Of a DNA stretch of 64,000 bases, positions 59,478 through 64,000 are shown in pieces (positions within the stretch are counted from its first letter, which is position 1; each line of letters starts with the position of its first letter). Source of the DNA: an uncultured bacterium (GTDB taxonomy: Bacteria > Bacillota > Clostridia > Lachnospirales > Lachnospiraceae); the NCBI GenBank assembly GCA_947383005.1, contig CANDBT010000009.1, positions 1-64,000 of the forward strand, read 5' to 3'. The notes under the pieces are model-generated. The model was not told the DNA's origin, did no database searches, and saw nothing but the letters and a program-made list of their open reading frames with translations. Position numbers and translations under genes: made by a program.

Positions 59478-60026
59478 ATGAAGGTAACAAGAAAGGTACA
59501 GTTCAAAACAAATGAAATTTGTGTAGGAGATCAGATCAACGTAAAGCTTCACGGTTTCGGCAAGTTTACGGCAACTGCGCAGAAGGTAACTGATAAAGGG
59601 ATTCTTTTCCTGTTTGATGAGGTAATCGCCCGGCATTCGATGAATGGATCTAGCACGAACGAGGGCGGATTCGACGGTTCTGATATGAAGCGGTGGTTGA
59701 ATGAGGTTGTTCTTCGTGCATTTCCTGAGAAGCTGAGAAACAAGGTAACGGAGATTACGTTGCCTACATACGGCGAGATATTCGGTCATGATGATTTTTA
59801 TGAAAACTTTGAGCCGGATAACGATGAGCAGTTTGAGACGATGAAGCGGCGCGGAAACCGTGTCTGCGACTTCGAGGATGACTGGTGCTGGTGGTGGCTC
59901 CGCAATGCTACCAAGGAGAACGTTTCTTCGGCTCGTTTCGCTTGTGTGGGCGACTATGGCACTGCGCACTGCGGCGGCGCCTCGCACTCTGGCGGGGTTC
60001 GTCCGGAGTTCTGGCTGGTTAGATAA
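59478..60026 (+). CDS. DUF6273-type C-type-lectin-like protein
   Basis: The 182-residue protein has a beta N-terminus and a C-terminal DUF6273/CLec fold: GFDGSDMKRWLNEVVLRAFP, RVCDFEDDWCWWWLRNATKE and the end SSARFACVGDYGTAHCGGAS, HSGGVRPEFWLVR. This final segment corresponds to the variable region of diversity-generating-retroelement targets. The DNA there has few A residues and is more GC-rich than its neighbours. No reverse transcriptase is in the window. GAAAAGGAG precedes ATG 59478. Confidence 0.75.
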   Translation: MKVTRKVQFKTNEICVGDQINVKLHGFGKFTATAQKVTDKGILFLFDEVIARHSMNGSSTNEGGFDGSDMKRWLNEVVLRAFPEKLRNKVTEITLPTYGEIFGHDDFYENFEPDNDEQFETMKRRGNRVCDFEDDWCWWWLRNATKENVSSARFACVGDYGTAHCGGASHSGGVRPEFWLVR

Positions 60027-60029
60027 TCG

Positions 60030-60057
60030 CCGCCCCCTGTGGGCGGTTTTATATTTT
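60030..60057 (+). terminator. GC hairpin after the lectin-like gene
   Basis: CCGCCC-cctgt-GGGCGG followed by TTTTATATTTTT, four bases after the stop. It works as a terminator; hairpins at this place are also known downstream of retroelement variable regions. Confidence 0.75.
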
Positions 60058-60077
60058 TGAAAGGAGAAAAGCCACTT

Positions 60078-60848
60078 ATGAACACAAAACCAATATCTAA
60101 GGCTCTTCGGAACATGGAAGATGCTCTTAGAAAACACAGTCCGGAGATACTCACCGGAATCGGTATTGCTGGAATGATTACAACAACTGTTCTGGCAGTC
60201 CGGGCAACGCCTAAAGCTCTGGTTTGCATCGATGAGAGGAAAGATGATCTTGAAGTAGAGAAATTGCCGCCGAAAGAGCTTATTCTTGCCACATGGAAAT
60301 GTTATATTCCTGCAACGGCAATCGGTACGGCATCTGTACTTTGTCTCATCGGAGCAAGCTCTGTGAATGTCCGTAGAAGAGCCGCATTGGCGACTGCATA
60401 TAGCCTGTCAGAATCGGCATTCCGGGAGTATCAGGAAAAAGTCGTTGAGGCTATAGGCGAAAAGAAGGAAGAATCAATACGGAACTCAGTTGCCAAAGAA
60501 AAGATTGAGCAACATCCCGTAAGCACGCAGCAGGTCATTATCACGGAAAGAGGCAATACCCTTTGTTACGACTCTGCATCCGGAAGATATTTCAAGTCAG
60601 ACATGGAGAAGCTGAAAAAAGCTGAGAATGAGTTGAATCGGCGGATGCGGGATGAGATGTTTATATCCTGGAATGACTTTAACTACGAGGTAGGTCTGCC
60701 GCATATGAGTATGGGCGATGACCTTGGCTGGAACATCGATACTGGATATTTGGAACTGCGGTTCAGTTCACAGATTGCTGATGACGGAACGCCTTGTCTG
60801 GTGATCGACTACCATGTAGAACCCAGATACGATTTCCGTAACAGCTAA
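60078..60848 (+). CDS. DUF6353-like membrane protein, paralogue 2
   Basis: The 256-residue protein has the same plan as paralogue 1: HSPEILTGIGIAGMITTTVL then AVRATPKALVCIDERKDDLE, ATWKCYIPATAIGTASVLCL and AYSLSESAFREYQEKVVEAI, with C-terminal GDDLGWNIDTGYLELRFSS. Two membrane helices. ATG 60078 is preferred over 60039 (inside the terminator region). AAAGGAG precedes. Role unknown. Confidence 0.75.
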   Translation: MNTKPISKALRNMEDALRKHSPEILTGIGIAGMITTTVLAVRATPKALVCIDERKDDLEVEKLPPKELILATWKCYIPATAIGTASVLCLIGASSVNVRRRAALATAYSLSESAFREYQEKVVEAIGEKKEESIRNSVAKEKIEQHPVSTQQVIITERGNTLCYDSASGRYFKSDMEKLKKAENELNRRMRDEMFISWNDFNYEVGLPHMSMGDDLGWNIDTGYLELRFSSQIADDGTPCLVIDYHVEPRYDFRNS

Positions 60849-60849
60849 A

Positions 60850-60884
60850 AATTCGCAGATTTTACAAGTACTTTAATGGAGAGA
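60850..60884 (+). promoter_or_regulatory. Intergenic module 12
   Basis: ATTCGCAGATTTTACAAGTA then CTTTAATGGAGAGAACC. The ribosome site (AAAGGAG) follows 22 bases later. Confidence 0.65.
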
Positions 60885-60920
60885 ACCACTAAATTTTCTT
60901 AACACGAAAGGAGAACAAAA

Positions 60921-61205
60921 ATGGAACCTAATGAAATGATGGTTAATGAAGAGGTAGTTGAAACAGCAACAGAAGCAACCGAGGAGATCGTGAAGAAGAG
61001 TTCTGGCAGGGGATTCGGGATCGCGGCCGGTGTTGGTCTGGCTATCGTGGTTGGCGGGTTAGCCGTTAAGTACGTTATCATTCCGACAGCGAACAAAATC
61101 AAGGCGAAGAAGCAGCAGAACTCCGCTCCGATTGACGTGGAGGCAGAGGTAGTTGACGAGGACAGCACCGAACCGGAAACCGAAGAAGAGGATTCTGAGG
61201 AGTAA
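60921..61205 (+). CDS. Single-pass membrane protein with acidic ends
   Basis: A 94-residue protein: Glu/Thr-rich head (VVETATEATEEIVKKSSGRG), membrane helix (GIAAGVGLAIVVGGLAVKYV), basic stop (KIKAKKQQN) and a Glu/Asp-rich tail (EDSTEPETEEEDSEE). Function unknown. A hairpin GGGAAAG...CTTTCCC with T residues (61241-61276) lies after it. Confidence 0.68.
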   Translation: MEPNEMMVNEEVVETATEATEEIVKKSSGRGFGIAAGVGLAIVVGGLAVKYVIIPTANKIKAKKQQNSAPIDVEAEVVDEDSTEPETEEEDSEE

Positions 61206-61303
61206 TTAAAAACGGAATAAGGAAATAGTCGTTCTGGCTAAGGGAAAGTATCTGTAACAAGGTGCTTTCCCTTTTGTTGTTTGGAACGGACTGGAGGTGT
61301 TTT

Positions 61304-61492
61304 ATGAACAGATACAGTTATAAGGGTCCTGTCATGGAATTTGAACAGTGCGTTTCAAATAACTGGGAAGGAACCACTTATGCCTCGTCTGAGAAGAAAG
61401 CAAGGAGTAATCTGGCTTATCAGTATAAGAGGCAATTCAATAAAATAGCCGCAACAAGAATAACTCTTCCAGGAAAACTGGTGGAAGTATAG
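61304..61492 (+). CDS. Small basic protein, 62 residues
   Basis: MNRYSYKGPVMEFEQCVSNN, then WEGTTYASSEKKARSNLAYQ and a tail with ITLPGKLVEV. This short single-domain pattern (YxGPV-x-F...T-x-A-x-S-x-x-K-A-x-S-N-L-x-Y-x-x-K) is common in Clostridial phage genomes, of unknown function. GGAGGTGTTTT precedes ATG 61304. Confidence 0.68.
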   Translation: MNRYSYKGPVMEFEQCVSNNWEGTTYASSEKKARSNLAYQYKRQFNKIAATRITLPGKLVEV

Positions 61493-61506
61493 AAAGGAGA
61501 AAAACC

Positions 61507-62061
61507 ATGAACAAAATTGATTGTGATTGGATATTTGGTTTTGGGATGATGGTAGTCGGTCTTGTTGGACTTGGTTACGGGATCGGCGTCCATTGTAAGA
61601 TGAAAAAGCTTTGTGAGAAACTGGATACAACGATCGAGGATTTGTCAAATGACGTTCCCATTGATATTCCGAAGGAAGTTATTGACCAGGCGGTAGAAAG
61701 AGCTGCTGAGAGGCGTGCCCGTTATGCTGTGGATAATGCAGCGGCAGATGTGATCAGCAAGATCAAGACTGACATTCACAGCGAGGTTTCTTCTGCTGTA
61801 TCGGATGAGCGAAAGAAAATTTCGGAACAGGTCACAGATAAGATTGCAGAGAAAGTGTCCAAGATTGACGAAGACGAGTTGCGCAAGGATGTGGTCAACA
61901 AGGCAAAGGAGCAAATTGCCGCAAAATTTGACAATAAGCTCGATGATATTCTGGAGGACTTCAACTCGAACCTCAGTAATGTTTCGAGGATTTACAGATC
62001 TATTGCGCAGACTATCGCCGGAACACAGAATGCGAGAGATGTGATGTTTAAGATGGTATAG
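61507..62061 (+). CDS. Membrane-anchored coiled-coil protein
   Basis: The 184-residue protein has one N-terminal membrane helix (WIFGFGMMVVGLVGLGYGIG) and a long charged helical region (AAADVISKIKTDIHSEVSSA, SEQVTDKIAEKVSKIDEDEL, AKFDNKLDDILEDFNSNLSN) like a phage spanin or tail-tube anchor in shape, but no specific match. AAAGGAG precedes ATG 61507; the next gene follows after 14 bases. Confidence 0.7.
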   Translation: MNKIDCDWIFGFGMMVVGLVGLGYGIGVHCKMKKLCEKLDTTIEDLSNDVPIDIPKEVIDQAVERAAERRARYAVDNAAADVISKIKTDIHSEVSSAVSDERKKISEQVTDKIAEKVSKIDEDELRKDVVNKAKEQIAAKFDNKLDDILEDFNSNLSNVSRIYRSIAQTIAGTQNARDVMFKMV

Positions 62062-62075
62062 GAAGGAGAATGACA

Positions 62076-62705
62076 ATGGAAGAATACGGAGGGAACTCTC
62101 ACAAAATGAAGGATGAGCAGAAGGCTCTCCCTGACAAATCATCAGAAAAAAAGAAAGCTGAAAAGGTTATCAGCGGTGCCGCTAAGCCCAAGAAGAAAGG
62201 CGAGATACAGAAGTTTGCTGATGTCTTCATTTCGGAAGATGTCGGAAACGTGAAATCTTATATTTTCATGGAGGTGCTTGTGCCGGCGGTAAAGAAAGCA
62301 ATCTCGGACATCGTGACGAATGGTGTTGATATGATTCTTTACGGAGAGACCAGACAGAAGAAAAACTCTAACACAACGAAGGTTTCTTACGGGAAGTATT
62401 ATGGGAACGGCGGAGATCAAGAGCGTCGGAGTAGCAGTTACAGACAGTCGGGGCGGACGGGTTTTGATTATGATGACATTATATTTGAAACCCGTGGCGA
62501 TGCAGAGTCGGTTCTGGATGCCATGAACGAGATCATCAGCCAGTACGGAGTTGTGAGCGTTGGCGATCTGTACGATCTTGCGGCTGTATCTACCGATAAC
62601 TTTGCGGTGAATAAGTACGGCTGGACGGATATTGCCGGGTGCAAGGCAGTGAGGGTACGTGACGGTTATATTCTTAAACTGCCGAAAGCATACCCGCTGA
62701 ATTAA
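62076..62705 (+). CDS. Phage-type hypothetical protein, 209 residues
   Basis: A basic, disordered head (SSEKKKAEKVISGAAKPKKK) leads to GEIQKFADVFISEDVGNVKS and an amphipathic stretch (FMEVLVPAVKKAISDIVTNG), then a Tyr/Gly/Ser linker and a C-terminal domain (GDAESVLDAMNEIISQYGVV, SVGDLYDLAAVSTDNFAVNK) resembling small phage accessory proteins. ATG 62076 is preferred over 62070, which touches GGAG. Genes with this plan recur in Clostridial phages; the function is unknown. Confidence 0.7.
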   Translation: MEEYGGNSHKMKDEQKALPDKSSEKKKAEKVISGAAKPKKKGEIQKFADVFISEDVGNVKSYIFMEVLVPAVKKAISDIVTNGVDMILYGETRQKKNSNTTKVSYGKYYGNGGDQERRSSSYRQSGRTGFDYDDIIFETRGDAESVLDAMNEIISQYGVVSVGDLYDLAAVSTDNFAVNKYGWTDIAGCKAVRVRDGYILKLPKAYPLN

Positions 62706-62719
62706 GGAGGAAATGTACA

Positions 62720-63013
62720 ATGGCTGAAACAATATTAAGACGTGATCAGATTTTGGATACTGCCAAGACCATCATCAATGGGGAGCGTGAAGGTACATAC
62801 GGAAAGGCAGAGGACAGCTTTGCTTCTATCGGTGCACTGTGGAGTGCGTATCTGAAGCATGAAGTCACTCCTACGGACGTCGCGAACATGATGGTCTTGA
62901 TGAAGGTAGCTCGTAATGTATCCGGTGTCTACAAGGAAGACAACTGGATTGATATTTGTGGATACGCCGCATTAGGCGGAGAAATTCAGAAAAAGGAGAA
63001 TAAGCAGAAATGA
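62720..63013 (+). CDS. DUF6378 domain protein
   Basis: The 97-residue protein matches the DUF6378 phage family: ILDTAKTIINGEREGTYGKA, EDSFASIGALWSAYL, and TPTDVANMMVLMKVARNVSG with DNWIDICGYAALGGEI. The pattern of a helix with Asp-x-x-Asp-x-x-x-Y-x-A suggests an all-alpha pyrophosphatase-like fold, not proven. AAGGAGG before ATG 62720. Its stop overlaps the next start (ATGA). Confidence 0.8.
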   Translation: MAETILRRDQILDTAKTIINGEREGTYGKAEDSFASIGALWSAYLKHEVTPTDVANMMVLMKVARNVSGVYKEDNWIDICGYAALGGEIQKKENKQK

Positions 63014-63975
63014 AAAAAGAAGAAATCATGAATAAAATGAGCGGAGTTTTCAGTAATGTCAGCTTCAAGATGAAGAAGCACAGCCCGGAAATTCTTATGG
63101 TGGCCGGCGTTGCCGGTGTGGTCGTGAGTGCTGTTATGGCGTGCAAGGCGACTCTTAAAGTCGATGCGATCATGGACGAGACCAAAGAGAAGATGGATAA
63201 GGTCCATGAAGCAGAAGAGACCGGAACCACAGATGCCGGAGAGGATTACTCCAAAGAAGATGCGAAGAAGGATACGGTAATTGTGTACGCACAGACAGGT
63301 CTCAAGCTGGCGAAGACTTATGCGCCTGCGATTGCGATTGGAGCTTTGTCGATCACGAGTATCCTTGCATCGAACAATATTCTTCGTAAGAGAAATGTGG
63401 CGCTGGCAGCGGCTTATGCGACAGTTGACAAGAGTTTCAAGGAATACCGCAGCCGTGTGATCGAGAAGTTTGGTCAGGAAATTGACCGGGAACTGAAGTA
63501 TAACATCAAAGCCGAAAAGGTAACAGCTACCGAAGTGGACGAGGAGACCGGAAAAGAGAAAAAGGTCAAGAAAAATACTTTCGTAGTGAATCCGTCCGAT
63601 GTAAGCGGCTATGCCCGGTTCTTTGAGAAGTATACGGTTGATGAGGACGGAAACTCGATCCTGAATCCCCATTGGGAGTCGAACAACGAATACAATATCA
63701 TGTTCATCAAGGCACAGGAGAACTATGCGAACGATTTGCTCAGGGCAAAGAAGCGTCTGTTCCTGAATGATGTATATGAGATGTTGGGGCTGCCTCGTAC
63801 CAAAGCCGGTCAGGTTGTAGGCTGGATTTATGACAAAGACAATCCTGTTGGCGACAATTATGTTGATTTCGGATTGTATGCGGACAACCTGAGCTATTCC
63901 GATTTCGCAAATGGTTTCGATACGGCGATTCTGTTAGATTTCAATGTTGACGGCAATATTTGGGAGATGATGTGA
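63010..63975 (+). CDS. DUF6353-like membrane protein, paralogue 3
   Basis: The 321-residue protein is the longest of three relatives: KKHSPEILMVAGVAGVVVSA then MACKATLKVDAIMDETKEKM, a second helix AIAIGALSITSILASNNIL, AAAYATVDKSFKEYRSRVIE, and a C-terminal domain with RLFLNDVYEMLGLPRTKAG and VGWIYDKDNPVGDNYVDFGL. It has an added Lys/Glu loop (VDEETGKEKKVKKNTF). It overlaps the DUF6378 gene by four bases. The frame closes 25 bases before the window edge. Confidence 0.78.
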   Translation: MKKEEIMNKMSGVFSNVSFKMKKHSPEILMVAGVAGVVVSAVMACKATLKVDAIMDETKEKMDKVHEAEETGTTDAGEDYSKEDAKKDTVIVYAQTGLKLAKTYAPAIAIGALSITSILASNNILRKRNVALAAAYATVDKSFKEYRSRVIEKFGQEIDRELKYNIKAEKVTATEVDEETGKEKKVKKNTFVVNPSDVSGYARFFEKYTVDEDGNSILNPHWESNNEYNIMFIKAQENYANDLLRAKKRLFLNDVYEMLGLPRTKAGQVVGWIYDKDNPVGDNYVDFGLYADNLSYSDFANGFDTAILLDFNVDGNIWEMM

Positions 63976-64000
63976 AGGAACGGACTGGACGGTATCGGTT

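Noticed and set aside
50907-64000. Calling the island a complete prophage
   Set aside because: No terminase, portal, capsid, tail or lysis gene is visible in this part; the right end is outside the window.

Overview
The window looks like a chromosome segment of a spore-forming gut Clostridium, most likely Lachnospiraceae. Supporting signs are a complete spoIIIA sporulation operon (32.3-38.5 kb), a split B12-dependent methionine synthase, a Gls24/Asp23 protein, a TPP-controlled thiamine-precursor transporter and Firmicute-type AGGAGG ribosome sites throughout. There is no rRNA, no ordinary tRNA and no CRISPR array.

0.6-13 kb is an accessory zone of decaying mobile DNA. It holds an excisionase-like gene, a frameshifted Tn916-type integrase, a mobilisation-like protein, a PD-(D/E)XK nuclease/transposase, the remains of a BREX type 1 phage-defence locus (intact pglZ, gutted brxL), an AraC regulator, a C45 acyltransferase, a chimeric metallo-hydrolase, a lipoprotein, and fragments of a YhcG nuclease and an IS256 transposase.

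13-50 kb is the core chromosome: CapA, 8-oxoguanine glycosylase, a MATE pump, a protein with a Trp-Asp-Tyr-Gly repeat tail, metF with a split metH, comEA, a response regulator, an acyltransferase/esterase/rlmH cluster, WG-repeat and wall-binding proteins, spoIIIAA-AH, Gls24, small membrane proteins, maf, a Ser/Thr kinase, a family 1 glycosidase, and the thiamine operon with its TPP riboswitch. Nearly every intergenic gap, including gaps inside operons, is filled with long palindromic or multi-hairpin repeats. I separate about eight families, called A-H here: A, ~150 bp GTAAC palindrome; B, ~165 bp cloverleaf in tandem; C, CTAG-ended MITE-like elements; D, ~100 bp three-hairpin; E, ~160 bp CTCTCGGA palindrome; F, GC-rich hairpin cluster; G, 113 bp unit with a GTATAAT hairpin; H, a single GC-rich insert inside spoIIIA. 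In A, B and D the stem sequences differ between copies while base pairing is kept.

50.9-64 kb (running off the right edge) is an integrative element or prophage-like island. It starts with a zinc-ribbon tyrosine integrase that has a consensus promoter and operator, next to a truncated host winged-helix gene. Then come more than twenty small, mostly unrecognised genes, many with one membrane segment, including three DUF6353-like paralogues and a C-type-lectin-like DUF6273 protein that resembles a diversity-generating-retroelement target. Many of these genes have their own copy of a repeated intergenic module (terminator hairpin, TTTCGCA...TTTACA motif, then a hairpin that covers the ribosome-binding site). 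One module precedes a tRNA-like gene with an abnormal anticodon arm, followed by a second structured RNA candidate.
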